Shown piece by piece: positions 51,957 through 61,346 of a stretch of DNA of 64,000 nt (positions are counted from its first letter, which is position 1; the number at the start of each line of letters is the position of its first letter). The stretch covers positions 423,957-487,956 of the forward strand of contig CAVTZG010000010.1 in NCBI GenBank assembly GCA_963739135.1, in the 5' to 3' direction. The notes below the pieces were generated by a model. That model saw only the letters and a program-made list of their open reading frames with translations. It had not been told where the DNA came from and ran no database searches. The stretch comes from Palsa-504 sp963739135. Lineage in GTDB: Bacteria; Actinomycetota; Actinomycetes; Streptosporangiales; Streptosporangiaceae. The position numbers and the translations under genes were made by a program.

Positions 51957-52174
51957 CCGCGGCGCTTACAGCGAAGACACCCAGATTGGGGCTCCAGATA
52001 ACCAGCGTAAGAAGCGGTATGTCAAGCGGTTCCTGAGCGTTTCTGGTGCTCGTAGTGAATGAGTTCTGATCTGGGGTTTTACTGCGGCTGGCCCCGCTGG
52101 GGCGGGCGTTCGCCGGGCGCGGGCATGGGGAATTCCGCGCCGGGCCGGTGGCCGTTGTGCGGCGCGGTTGCGGT

Positions 52175-52310
52175 GCCCGTCACCCGGGTCTTCTCGCCCT
52201 ACGTAGTGCAAGCGGGCTCGGCCCGCCCGCGGGTGCGGGCGGGCCTGCTCCTACAGCGTTCAACCGGGCTGGTGAGAAGGTCCGGGCGACCAGGGGAGAG
52301 CTGCCCAGGG
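52175..52310 (-). ncRNA. Candidate IS110 bridge RNA, copy A
   Basis: This 136-nt block starts 101 nt past the transposase stop and is about 95% identical to 55738-55874. The flanking noncoding DNA (52040-52170) has diverged strongly. It contains a long GC stem, GGCCCGCCCGC/GCGGGCGGGCC, whose loop differs by an indel between copies. Between this block and the gene, a conserved GCTCGCTCTCCCC hairpin is preceded by a segment that differs between the copies. IS110-family recombinases use a noncoding RNA from the element end as a bipartite guide; IS1111-type members carry it downstream. Strand and ends are inferred. Confidence 0.5.
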
Positions 52311-52410
52311 TTATCTGCGAGGTGATCCTCGGGGCGGATGCGGGCTCGCTCTCCCCTCATCGGGGAGAAGGTCTAGGGCACCGGTGCGGGTATGTGCCGC
52401 GTGGCGCTGC

Positions 52411-53841
52411 TCAGGCGGCCTCCGCCTGGTACTGGGGGGCGTGCTGGCAGCTGGCGGCGCCAGTGGCGATGTCAGGATCCCAGCCGGTGCCGTGGACGAC
52501 CATGGAGTAGATCCAGCGCAGCAGCGCGGCGGCGCACGCGACCCGGGCCTTCGCGCGCCGCGCGCGGGCCGCGGCCGCTGCGCTGGCCTGCCGTGATCCC
52601 GTCCCGGACTGCGCTTGCGCGGCCTGCGCCGCGGCGGCGTCGGCGGCCGCGATCATCGCCGCGTATTTCGCGGCCATCACGGAGTTGTGGATGAGCAGCG
52701 GCCAGATCGCGCGCCATACGGTCAGCCGCAGGCCGGGCCGGCCGCGGCGGGAGATGTGCGCCTGGCCCTCAAAGGCGCCCGAAGCGTTACCGGACGGGGA
52801 CAGCCCGGCGTGCTTGACCAGCGATGATGAGCTGCCATACCGGCGGGGATCACCGGTCTCAGCCAAGATCGCCGCCGCGCCGACAGCGGTCAGCCCGGGG
52901 ATGTCCGCCAGCCGGGACAGGCCGAGCTCGCCCAGCACGGCGGCCATGTCGGCCTGCACGGCACGCAGCTGGGCGCGGGTGCGCTGCAGGTCACCCAGCT
53001 CATCGGCGCACCGCCGCAGCAGCCCCCGCCGGTGCGATACCACCACTCCCTCGGTGCTGGTCAGCGCGGCGAACACGGCCCGGCATACCGGCCCGGCGGG
53101 CCGCTGCCCGCCCCACCCGGCCACGGCCTGGCGGACCAGGACGGTGAATTCCGCCAGCCCGATGGCGGCCAGCTTTTCCGGCTGCCCGCCGCACCGCGAC
53201 GTCACTACCTGCATCGCCGCCAGCCAGGTCACCGACTCAAACGGGTGAGCGCACGCCTCAGGCGCCACCGGCCAGGCCACCGACAGGAAATCCCGGACCC
53301 GCTGCACCAACGCGGTCGCCGACGTGATCAGCTGAGCGCGCCGCCGCCCCAGGTGCCGCAGCTGCGCCCACGTCTCATCCAGCTCCTCCGGGATATAGCA
53401 GTGCAGCTCAAAAGCCAGCCGGGCGATCATCACGCAGTCAGACTCATCACTCTTATGCGTCGTGTAATCCTGCTGCTGGCGGGCAATATGCGAGACCAGC
53501 GGCTGGATGCACACCAGCGGCAGCCCCCGCTCCGCGCACAGCCGCTGCACCTGCAGCCACCGCGGCCCGGTCGGCTCGCACGCCACCGTCACGTGCGCGA
53601 ACATCCTCCCCCGCGCCTGCCCCACCGCCCAGTCCAGCGCCTCACCCAGCCGGAACGCCTTCACCCGCACCGTCTTACGGGCCAGCACCCGCCCGTCATG
53701 ATCCACCACCGCGATCGCCTGCTTGTCCTCCGCCAGGTCGATGCCGATCACCGCGCCATCACGCGGCAGCATCTCGCGCAGCCGCTCCCGCCGCGCATTC
53801 CGCCGCCGGTCCCCCCGGGTCGTGCCGCTACCCTTGCTCAT
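52411..53841 (-). CDS. IS110-family transposase, long subgroup, copy A
   Basis: AGGAGG lies 8 nt before ATG 53841; the product has 476 residues, longer than typical IS110 enzymes (~340-400). DEDD residues are in VIGIDLAEDKQ, VACEPTGPRW and HKSDESDCVMIARLA. The C-terminal domain shows IPGLTAVGAAAILAETGDP, LVKHAGLSPS and the serine motif ISRRGRPGLRLTVWRA. A basic, Ala-rich tail with a coiled-coil look (QASAAAAARARRAKARVAC) follows. It appears intact. Copy B encodes a close relative (roughly 80% identical by eye). Confidence 0.9.
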   Translation of the reverse strand: MSKGSGTTRGDRRRNARRERLREMLPRDGAVIGIDLAEDKQAIAVVDHDGRVLARKTVRVKAFRLGEALDWAVGQARGRMFAHVTVACEPTGPRWLQVQRLCAERGLPLVCIQPLVSHIARQQQDYTTHKSDESDCVMIARLAFELHCYIPEELDETWAQLRHLGRRRAQLITSATALVQRVRDFLSVAWPVAPEACAHPFESVTWLAAMQVVTSRCGGQPEKLAAIGLAEFTVLVRQAVAGWGGQRPAGPVCRAVFAALTSTEGVVVSHRRGLLRRCADELGDLQRTRAQLRAVQADMAAVLGELGLSRLADIPGLTAVGAAAILAETGDPRRYGSSSSLVKHAGLSPSGNASGAFEGQAHISRRGRPGLRLTVWRAIWPLLIHNSVMAAKYAAMIAAADAAAAQAAQAQSGTGSRQASAAAAARARRAKARVACAAALLRWIYSMVVHGTGWDPDIATGAASCQHAPQYQAEAA

Positions 53842-54072
53842 AGAACGTCCTCCTCGCTGCGTTTGGGACACCAAGCCCGTACTACCGCACCAGGAGGACG
53901 TTCCTGTATCAACCGCATCACCGCAGGACAACCGCCCCTAGCGCGTCGTCCTATTACTACGGCGGATACTTGCGCACTGGGCCCGCCAGCACCCGTCACT
54001 GAGTGTGATCCGATCTCGGGACCGGCGTGTTGCCTGCCGGCTAGGCGTGCCGCAGGAGGTGTGGACCTGTGG

Positions 54073-54561
54073 CTACCGCCGCCAGTCCTTGTCATTGTCG
54101 TCAGGATGCTTGATCAACGGCAGGGTCGTCACCTGCTCGTGCTGGAGCAGGTCCGCCGTCCTGATCTGAACCGATTCGGTCTGGCTCCCGGCGGCAAAGA
54201 CCACCGTTTCGTGCTGGAGCACCTCCTGATCGACGTAGAGCGGCGCGCCCAGCAGCGAGCCAAGCGGCGGCAGGGCGCCCAGCTCGATGCCCGGGAAGTC
54301 CCGTCGCAGCTCCTCTTCGGTGGCAAGCCGGACATGGCGATCGCCCACCGCTGCCTGGACCAGACGCATGTCGAGGCGACCGGTTGCCGGGACCGCCATC
54401 AGGGCATAGCCGCCCGCGACGCGCATCGCGACCGTCTTGAGAACCTCGCTGGCGTTAATGCCGAGGGCCCTGGCCTCGGCGATCGAGGTGTAGGCCTGCT
54501 GGTGCGCGATGGCCTCGAACGGGACGCCGTGGGTTTCGAGATGCTCCGTTACCTGCGTCAT
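54073..54561 (-). CDS. YbaK/EbsC-family aminoacyl-tRNA deacylase
   Basis: This is a cytosolic trans-editing enzyme that would hydrolyse mischarged tRNA. ATG 54561 (MTQVTEHLETHG) gives 162 residues; an upstream open frame is rejected for lack of a ribosome site, while GAGGGG precedes this one. The fold is clear: INASEVLKTVAMRVAGGYALMAVPATGRLD, LATEEELRRDFPGIELGALPPLG and GSLLGAPLYVDQEVLQHETVVFAAG. The Lys in EVLKT is the family's conserved residue. The substrate tRNA is unknown. It is a chromosomal-type gene trapped between the two large IS110 copies. Confidence 0.88.
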   Translation of the reverse strand: MTQVTEHLETHGVPFEAIAHQQAYTSIAEARALGINASEVLKTVAMRVAGGYALMAVPATGRLDMRLVQAAVGDRHVRLATEEELRRDFPGIELGALPPLGSLLGAPLYVDQEVLQHETVVFAAGSQTESVQIRTADLLQHEQVTTLPLIKHPDDNDKDWRR

Positions 54562-54802
54562 CACCCCGCCCCTCATCTCGCCGGGGAACCGATCATAACG
54601 CGGATACGCCCCCGCGGCCCATGGCAGTAACCGGCCCGCCGGGGCGGCCGGCGGCCGCATGATCGCCGACAGCCTGCGGCCGTTCACGACCAGGGCGTGA
54701 CACAACGCCTCGGGGCCGTCTCACCTGCCCGGCGGTTAGGGCGCCTGGCGTGATCGCGGCAATGACGAGCATGACCGCGCCACGACGGGGCAAGACCCGC
54801 TC

Positions 54803-55324
54803 ATGCGGTCCGTGGAGCCGCGCCGGCACACCGATAACGAGGGTGACCGGCTGACACCACAGGGGGTGGCAGATGCCGAGATGATCGGCCGGGGCGGGCT
54901 GCACCCGCCTTATGCCGCGTTCGTTTCCACCGGCGCGGCCCGCGCCACCCAGATGCTGGAAATCTTGCGGCATGCGGCGGGCCAGGACGACACCCCGGTC
55001 ACCGCGGCGACGGGGCTGCGGTCCTCGGTGGAGAATCGCTGGCGTGACGCGGCCAAGGCAGCGGGCAAGCGAGCGGACCTGGAGGACATCCGGGCCATCG
55101 ACCCGGACCTGGTCGAGCGCGAGTCTTGGCTGCTCGCCTCGGCGCTGCGGCAGGTGGTGGCGGGGCTGCCCGAGGGCGGCCGGGCGCTGGTGGTGGGCCA
55201 TAGCCCCACCACCGAGGCCGCTGTGCTCGGGCTCGCCGGCCTGGTTATCCCGCCACTGGGCAAGGGCAAAGGAGTTCTGCTGGTCCAGGACGGCGGGGAC
55301 TACCGGGTGGAGCCGCTGGACTAA
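54803..55324 (+). CDS. Histidine phosphatase family protein (phosphoglycerate mutase-like)
   Basis: This is a cytosolic phosphatase of 173 residues. The catalytic His is in PRRHTDNEGDRLTPQG, where the usual RHG reads RHT, and the second His is in VVGHSPTTEAAVLGL. Family features include FVSTGAARATQMLEIL. The substrate is unknown; relatives include SixA-like phosphohistidine phosphatases, which share the short length. ATG 54803 lacks a clear ribosome site. It is divergent from the YbaK gene, 242 bp away. No feature is seen between its stop and copy B of the IS110 element. Confidence 0.8.
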   Translation: MRSVEPRRHTDNEGDRLTPQGVADAEMIGRGGLHPPYAAFVSTGAARATQMLEILRHAAGQDDTPVTAATGLRSSVENRWRDAAKAAGKRADLEDIRAIDPDLVERESWLLASALRQVVAGLPEGGRALVVGHSPTTEAAVLGLAGLVIPPLGKGKGVLLVQDGGDYRVEPLD

Positions 55325-55737
55325 ATGGCGGTGAGCGACGGCGGATCGGCGCGTAAGCCAGGAGCAGGGCTAATCACGGAAAGTGACGTTGAGCCTGGGC
55401 GGCCTGCGGCCGGATCGATTCTGTGTTCGTGGCGGCGATACCGACTGCGCCGGCGGGAGCGCACCGTCGGGTAGCAGGGACGCGTTGCCGCGCCCCTGCC
55501 CCCTCATGTAAGGAACCGTGCGTGCGAGTCAGTCCCCGCACACCAGCGTAAGGGGTTGTGTGTCAAGCGATGCGGAGAAGTTTTTGAGGTATTTCCCGGA
55601 CGGCTCTGACCTGGGTGGTTCTTGCTACGGCTGGTGCTGGTGAGCGCTTCCGGCCGACGACCTGCGGGCGGCGGCCTGGCCGCGGGCATGCTGAGATCCC
55701 CGTGCCGGGACGGCGGCCGTCGCGGCGCGGTCGGGAT

Positions 55738-55874
55738 GCCCGTCACCCGGGTCTTCTCGCCCTACGTAGTGCAAGCGGGCTCGGCCCGCCCGCGGCGTGC
55801 GGGCGGGCCTGCCCCGACAGCGTTCAACCGGGCTGGTGAGAAGCTCCGGGCGGCCGGGGGAGAGCTGCCCAGGG
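55738..55874 (-). ncRNA. Candidate IS110 bridge RNA, copy B
   Basis: This is the counterpart of 52175-52310. It lies 107 nt past the transposase stop, with about seven differences in 137 positions, clustered in loop-like sites (GGGTG against GGCGTG, CTCCTAC against CCCCGAC). The nearby segment between block and gene differs between copies, as expected if the guides differ. Strand and ends are inferred. Confidence 0.5.
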
Positions 55875-55980
55875 TGTGCGACGGGGTTGGTCCCCTACGG
55901 CTCTGCGGGCTCGCTCTCCCCCTCGGCGGGGAGGAAGGTCCAGGGCACCCTGGCGGGTGGATGCAGGATGGAAGCGCTGG

Positions 55981-57405
55981 TCAGGCCGCCTCCGCCGGGG
56001 GGCGTGCGGCGTGCTGGCAGGCGGCAGGGCCGGAGGCGGCCGCGGGATCCCAGCTGGTGTCGTGGACGACGATGAAGTAGATCCAGCGCAGCAGGGAGGC
56101 CGCGCAGGCGACCCGGGCCCTGGCGCGGCGGGCACGGGCCGCGGCCGCGGCCGCGGTGGCCTGCCGCGATCCGGCACCGGCCTGCGCGGCGGCGGTGCCG
56201 GCGGCCTGGGTCATCGCGGCGTACTTGGCGGCCATCACCGGGTTGAGCTGGAGCATCGGCCATACCGCGCGCCAGACGGTCAGCCGCAGGCCGGGCCGGC
56301 CACGGCGGGAGATGTGCGCCTGGCCGGAGAAGACGCCCGAGGCGTTCTCGGACGGGGACAGCCCGGCGTGCTTGACCAGGGAGGAGGAGCTGTCATAGCG
56401 GCGCGGGTCGCCGGTCTCGGCCAAGATCGCCGCCGCGCCGACGGCGGTCAGCCCGGGGATGTCCCCCAGCCGGGACAAGCCGAGCTCGCCCAGCACCGCC
56501 ACCATGTCCGCCTCCACGGCGCGCAACTGGGCGCGGGTGCGCTGCAGGTCACCCAGCTCATCGGCGACCCGGCGGAGCAGGCCACGGCGGGACCAGGCGA
56601 CCACGCCCTCGGTATCGGTCAGCGCGGCAAAGACCCGGCCGATGATCTTGCCCCAGCCCTTCTTGCCGCCCCAGCCGGGCACGGCACCGCGGACGGCGGC
56701 GGTGAACTCCTCCAGCCCCGCCGCGGCCAGCCGGGCCGGGTCCCCGCCGCATCGGGCCGTGACCACCTGCAGCGCGGCCAGCCAGGTCACCGAGCCAAAC
56801 GGGCCGGCGCACGCCCCGGTCACGGTCGGCCAGGCCACCGACAGAAAGTCCTGGATCCGCTGCACCAACGCGGTCGCCGCGGTGATCAGCTGCGCCCGGC
56901 GCCGGCCCAGATGCCGCAGGTGCGCCCACGTCTCATCCAGCTCCTCCGGGACATAGCAGTGCAGCTCGGTAGCCAGCCGGGCGATCAGCACGCAATCGGA
57001 CTCATCGGTCTTGTGCGGCGTGTAATCCTGCTGCTCCCGGGCGATATGGGACACCAGCGGCTGGATGCACACCAGCGGCAGCCCCCGCTCGGCACACAGC
57101 CGCTGCACCTGCATCCACCGCGGCCCGGTCGGCTCGCACGCCACCGCCACATGCGCGAACCCCTTCACCTTGGCCGCCGCCACCGCCCAGTCCAGCGCCT
57201 CACCCAGCCGGAACGCCTTCACCTTCACCGTCTTGCGCGCCAGCACCCGCACATCATGATCGACCACCGCCAGCGCCTGCTTATCCTCCGCCAGGTCGAT
57301 CCCGATCACCGCGCCATCGCGCGGCAGCAGCCCCCGCAGCCGCTCCCGCCGCGCGTTCCGCCGCCGGTCTCCCCGTGTCATGCCGTTGCCGCTACCCTTA
57401 CCCAC
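55981..57405 (-). CDS. IS110-family transposase, long subgroup, copy B
   Basis: GTG 57405 (VGKGSGNGMTRGDRRRN) aligns with the copy A start; AGGAGG lies 8 nt upstream. It has 474 residues. DEDD residues are in VIGIDLAEDKQ, VACEPTGPRW and HKTDESDCVLIARLA, and the serine motif is in ISRRGRPGLRLTVWRA. An insertion of a few residues (PGWGGKKGWGKIIGRVF) differs from copy A. It appears intact. Confidence 0.9.
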   Translation of the reverse strand: MGKGSGNGMTRGDRRRNARRERLRGLLPRDGAVIGIDLAEDKQALAVVDHDVRVLARKTVKVKAFRLGEALDWAVAAAKVKGFAHVAVACEPTGPRWMQVQRLCAERGLPLVCIQPLVSHIAREQQDYTPHKTDESDCVLIARLATELHCYVPEELDETWAHLRHLGRRRAQLITAATALVQRIQDFLSVAWPTVTGACAGPFGSVTWLAALQVVTARCGGDPARLAAAGLEEFTAAVRGAVPGWGGKKGWGKIIGRVFAALTDTEGVVAWSRRGLLRRVADELGDLQRTRAQLRAVEADMVAVLGELGLSRLGDIPGLTAVGAAAILAETGDPRRYDSSSSLVKHAGLSPSENASGVFSGQAHISRRGRPGLRLTVWRAVWPMLQLNPVMAAKYAAMTQAAGTAAAQAGAGSRQATAAAAAARARRARARVACAASLLRWIYFIVVHDTSWDPAAASGPAACQHAARPPAEAA

Positions 57406-57527
57406 AGAACGTCCTCCTCGCTGCGTTTGGGACACCAAGCCCGTACTACCGCACCAGGAGGGCGTTCCTGTATCAACCACATCCCTGCTCAACAACGGCC
57501 TCTAGCGCGTTGTCCTATTACTACGGC

Positions 57528-58200
57528 TCAAGCAAGCCGCGAGGGCGTTGCAGGCTGAAGCTGGTGTTCCGGTTTCCTGCGCTGGCGGGCTTGCAGCTCG
57601 CGCTGGCAGGATGTGTGCACCAGTCGGGTCTGGTCATCTGCGGCAGGGCCGGGTCTCCCGTGGTGGGTGAGATAGCTGGCGGCTATCGCCTTGCGGGTGA
57701 CGTGCAGCCACCACTGTTCCCACTGGTAGGGAGATTGGGGTGGCTGGTCGGCGTTGAGCAGGGGGTCCCCGCACAGCGGGCATGCCCCGTCCTGCCTGGA
57801 GAGCAGGCGCAGGGTGTAGCTGTCCAGCGGGGGTTTCACCTTCTTGCGCCGTTCGGCCCAGTACCCGGCCAGGGCGGGGTCATCGGGGGATGCCGCGCCC
57901 TTGACCGGCACGTGCCGCCGGATGGCCGTCCAGGAGAACTTAACCAGGCAGGCGCCGCTGTCGCGGTCGCCGAACACCCAGCGGTCATTCCTGAACGTGT
58001 TGTACTTGCCGAAGTACCGGCCGACGATCCAGCGCTTCGGCTTGTTGTTGTGGCGCCATGTGGCCCACTTGTACGACAGCTTCCACAGGTAGTCGTCGAG
58101 TGAGCCGAACGTCTTGCATGACACCACGCCCCGGTAGTAGGCGGCCCAGCCCCGCTTCTCCGGGGGTCCGGCCGCTGCGGCGAAGACCAGATCCTCGCGT
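57528..58200 (-). pseudogene. Group II intron maturase, 5'-truncated, with HNH domain
   Basis: The reading frame keeps the maturase/X region (GWAAYYRGVVSCKTFGSLDDYLWKLSYKWATWRHNN split over ~58165-58060). Next comes VGRYFGKYNTFRNDRWVFGDRDSG and then a C-terminal HNH endonuclease domain with CPLCGDPLL, the HVTRK region and LVHTSCQREL. The reverse transcriptase half is missing; upstream of ~58200 the frame turns into unrelated sequence beside the DUF6262 gene. IS110 copy B lies immediately after its stop. Intron RNA domains V and VI were not found by eye. Confidence 0.75.
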
Positions 58201-58275
58201 TCGCGCAGCTCAGAGGCTGATAGAGAGAACGTTAGCGACTGTGACAGGTGTTGCGCAACATCCTGGCCCGGCGTG

Positions 58276-58845
58276 TCACCGGTGTTTTGCCGTGGTGTTG
58301 AGGTGGGCCATGAGCTCGCGGTTCGCGGCCCGGGCCGCGGCCAGGTCCTCGCCCTGTTCTTCGAGCTGGAGCCGCAGGTCGATGATCTGCTGCCCCATCT
58401 GGCTGATCTTCTGGTTGAGGGCGTCGATGTCGGCGGGCGCGACGAGCCCGGACTCGCGCCAGGCCTGTTCGCCGAGCGCCTCTGACAGGCGTTTTTCCAG
58501 CTGCCGGACGCGGGCGTTCAGCCTGACGGCACGCTCGTGGGCGGCGAGCAGGTCGGCTTGCAGGGATGCCCAGGTGACGGCGGGACCCGGGCCGCCGCCG
58601 GCGGGCGGCGGCCCGGCCTCGAAGGCGTGGATCTTCTCGAGGAGGTCCCGGTGCCGGTAGATGAAGGTGCGGTCCACCGCGGCGGCCCGGGCGATGCCGG
58701 ACACGCTGATCTCGGCGCCGTCGGTGGCGGCCCGGTCGAGCGCGGCAAGGACCCGCTGGCGCCGGCGGGCGGAGTCGGCCTGGCGGCCCTTCATCATGGC
58801 CCCGGTCCCGGGGCTGCCCGGAGCCGGGCGGGCAGGCTCTTTCAT
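58276..58845 (-). CDS. DUF6262/TnpC-like transposition accessory protein
   Basis: GGAGG lies 7 nt before ATG 58845 and the start overlaps the stop of the integrase gene (ATGA). The product has 189 residues. An N-terminal HTH-like region reads RRRQRVLAALDRAATDGAEISVSGIARAAAVDRTFIYRHRDLLEKI. A long coiled coil follows (~95-185: LQADLLAAHERAVRLNARVRQLEKRL, NQKISQMGQQIIDLRLQLEEQ). This matches the third gene of Tn554-like tnpA-tnpB-tnpC units. It probably binds DNA and helps the two recombinases. The gene itself looks intact, although tnpB upstream is broken. Confidence 0.8.
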   Translation of the reverse strand: MKEPARPAPGSPGTGAMMKGRQADSARRRQRVLAALDRAATDGAEISVSGIARAAAVDRTFIYRHRDLLEKIHAFEAGPPPAGGGPGPAVTWASLQADLLAAHERAVRLNARVRQLEKRLSEALGEQAWRESGLVAPADIDALNQKISQMGQQIIDLRLQLEEQGEDLAAARAANRELMAHLNTTAKHR

Positions 58846-61346
58846 GCGGAGGCCTCCGTTCGCGGCGAGGGGAGCACGGGCCGGACGGACGGCATCCCCA
58901 GGTGGGCCGCCCGGTGACGGCGGACGACGCTGACCGCCTCGTCGATCTGGGCCCGCCGGCCGGCGTCCATGCGGTCGATGTCGCCCTTGATCTGGCTGAC
59001 GAGGTGCCGGACCCGGCGGATTTCCTCTGCTGCGGGCATCGCGTCGGCACGGGCCCACTCATCGACCCCGTCGATGCCGGCGGCCAGCCGCTCGCGGGTG
59101 CGCAGCAGGTCGTCGAGATAGCCGGTCAGGTCAGGAAGGTGGGAGACGTCGGTGCGGAAGTGGTCGCAGCCGGCGCAGCGGAACCGGACCGGGCAGGCAC
59201 CCCCTCCGGCCTGGACGTTGGCCGGCTGGGTGCAGGTCCCGTAGGGGACGGCGACCGACCCGACGGCGTAGCGGGCGCGCTCGCTGTCGAGCAGGGTCAG
59301 GGCATTCCGCCAGATCCGGTTGCCGTGCCGGTCGAACTGCATCGCGGTCACCTTGTCGACGGCTTCGCGGCGCCGGGCCTCGCCGACGCGGTAGTACCGT
59401 TTGGTCGTGTCCATCGACTCGTGGTCCATCAACTCGCGGAGCACGTCGATGCCGACCCCGGCGTCAGCGTGCCGCTGCGCGGCGCTTATCTGTACTCGTT
59501 CTTGAGAAAGGCTTGGTCAACCGCCATTTCACAGAGTGAGGGACGTGAGTCACGTAAGGCCAAAAAGCGCATCGAAGAAGAAAGACCCTGGTCCCGGCCC
59601 CGTCGTACGTGTCTCACCCAGTACCAGATACTTGTGAGGCACGATGCGGCCAGCCCAGGATTGCGCCGTGCCTCGGGCCTTGAGAGAAGTACAGATAACG
59701 TAGGAGTGCCGGTAGGAATACGGGGTGATGAGGGACTTGTCGTATTCCGTGCCGTCGGCCCGCAGCAGCGGCCCCATTGAGTCCACCCAGATCCGGTGCC
59801 GTCCGGTGAGGTTGTCCTCGGTGACCGGGCGGGTCCCGTCGGGGTTGAGACGCCGGGAGGGCAGGAGCCTCAGCCGGGCGGGCGGCGCGTCCGGGAACCG
59901 TTCGCGGACGGCGGTTTTCTGCACGGTGATCAGGGCTGCGGTGTGCTCGCTGACCGGCAGGCGGCGGCGCTGCCGGTGGGCCTTGGAGTTGTCGTAGACC
60001 AGTACCGGGGTGCCGTCGGCGTCGCGGGCCAGGCAGTCCCAGTCCAGTGCGCAGACCTCGGCGGGCCGGCGGCCGGTGTCGATCATCAGCTCGACCGCGA
60101 CCCGGGTCTCCCGGCTGGAGATGACTTCCTCCAGTTCGCGGAGGCGGCCGCAGAGCTGCCGCATGATCTCGTCAGGGACGTCCCGTCCGGGCTCGCCCGG
60201 GTCGGCCTTGGCCGGGACGTCCCCGGCAATCAGGGTGAAGTCGTCCGCCAGGCCGGCCGCCGGGCCTCCTGGCCTTGCCATGCCGAGGGAGCGGATGCCC
60301 TTCAGCACCCGGCCTGCGTCCTGGCAGGTTTTGACCCTGCTGTAGGCCGACATCTGCCCGTCGGCGGCCAGGAATGCCATGCGGTGCAGGAACGCCTCGA
60401 TGTCGGCGCGGCCGAGGGCGGCGGGGTCCTCACCGCGGTCCTCCCGGCCGACGCGCAGGGTCGCCGACAGCCTGATCATCGCGCCGGCGATCTCGTGCAG
60501 CCGCGCGCCGGCCTGCTTGCCCCGCCGCCGCGGCAGGTCGTGGGCGGCCCATGCCTTGACGGACTCGCGCAGCCATTCCTGGCTGATGCCGGTGAAGGCG
60601 AGCCAGCCGTGATGGCCGAGGACGGTCAGGTCCCACCTGTCCTTGGCGATCTCGGACCGCGGGTCGGCGAACGCCCGGGCCGCGTGCATCGCCAGCGAGC
60701 TGAGCAGGGCCTGCCGTCCCTTCTCTTCCTGGGCAGGCAGGTCCGCCAGCGAGGGCGCCTGCGCCTGGCGGAGCTCCCGGGCCAGGACGCGCAGCGCCCG
60801 GCAGTAACTGGTGCATCCTGCCCGGACCCGCTGCTGCACCCCGTAGAGCATTTCAACCACGGCCAGCGGGGCGAGCCCGCGCAAGTTGACCTGGCCGGTC
60901 ACCGGGACCGGCTCGGCCCTCTCGTCCCACCGCGTCCCGTCCAGCCCCGGATCGGCGAGGAGGGCCGCCTCCCAGCGGCGCGCGTGCAGGGCGCAGCGGG
61001 TCTCCTCGCGCCCGCGGCGGGGCCGCCGCTCCCGCAGGCAGGCCGTCACCGCGCATGTCCCGGGCCCGGGCGCGGGCAGGGGCGCTCCCCTCCGGGCGGG
61101 AGCGTCCTCCTGCCGCCGGCGGCTGCCGTCCCACCGGATCAGCCGGTGCTCGGTTTCCGGGGCCAGCAGCCATGTCACCGGATCCCAGCCGGCCTCCGCC
61201 AGGAACCCGGGGTCCAGCAGGGCTGCCAGCCTCGCCGCCCGCTGCCCCGCAGCAGCGGCACCGGCTCCCAGCACCGGCGCCAGGGCCGCATCCTCCGGCT
61301 CCTCCGCGGTGATCGGCACGACGCTCACGACGGTCGCGGCGCTCAC
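58842..61346 (-). pseudogene. TnpB-type tyrosine integrase split by a 213-bp inserted element
   Basis: The 5' part (61346 down to 59699) encodes a long N-terminal region with Cys-rich CAVTACLRERR, then a catalytic domain with DTGRRPAEVCALDWDCL (Arg) and PYSYRHSY. The 3' part (59485 down to 58842) continues QRHADAGVGIDVLRELMDHESMDTTKRYYRVGE (catalytic Tyr) and a Zn-like tail, GTCTQPANVQAGGGACPVRFRCAGCDHF. Between them lies an element with 11-bp perfect inverted ends. It introduces ~45 foreign codons and a stop. Without it the two parts join smoothly at YRHSY-(A)QRHADAG. GTG 61346 overlaps the tnpA stop. Confidence 0.85.
59486..59698. mobile_element. 213-bp MITE-like element inside tnpB
   Basis: TTATCTGTACT (59486-59496) and AGTACAGATAA (59688-59698) are perfect 11-bp inverted repeats, with further partial matches inside (TTCTTGAGAAAGG against TCTCAAGG). 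The interior is less GC rich than the host and encodes no transposase. The element interrupts the tnpB integrase between the conserved YRHSY and QRHADAG blocks, which proves insertion. A target duplication could not be defined with certainty. Confidence 0.8.

Larger units (their letters stand above)
52002..53963 (-). mobile_element. Large IS110-family element, copy A
   Basis: Comparison with 55543-57527 sets the extent. The shared sequence begins around CCAGCGTAAG (52002) and ends at CCTATTACTACGGC (53950-53963), about 1.96 kb. It contains the 476-residue transposase on the minus strand, a highly conserved noncoding block after the gene and a conserved 110-bp leader (GTTTGGGACACCAAGCCCGTACTACCGCACC). 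The exact ends are uncertain by several bases. Confidence 0.75.
55543..57527 (-). mobile_element. Large IS110-family element, copy B
   Basis: The element runs from the shared CCAGCGTAAG region (55543) to CCTATTACTACGGC (57514-57527), about 1.98 kb. Layout and orientation equal copy A. Its right end directly abuts the 3' end of a group II intron maturase fragment, whose stop codon lies at 57528-57530. Two same-orientation copies 1.6 kb apart could recombine and delete the YbaK and phosphatase genes. Confidence 0.75.

Noticed and set aside
53032..54630. 532-residue plus-strand ORF across IS110 copy A and the YbaK gene
   Set aside because: It is antisense to two genes with complete motifs and rich in Arg/His/Pro.
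55876..57558. 560-residue plus-strand ORF across IS110 copy B
   Set aside because: It is antisense to the transposase; the similar ORF in copy A reflects conservation of the transposase itself.
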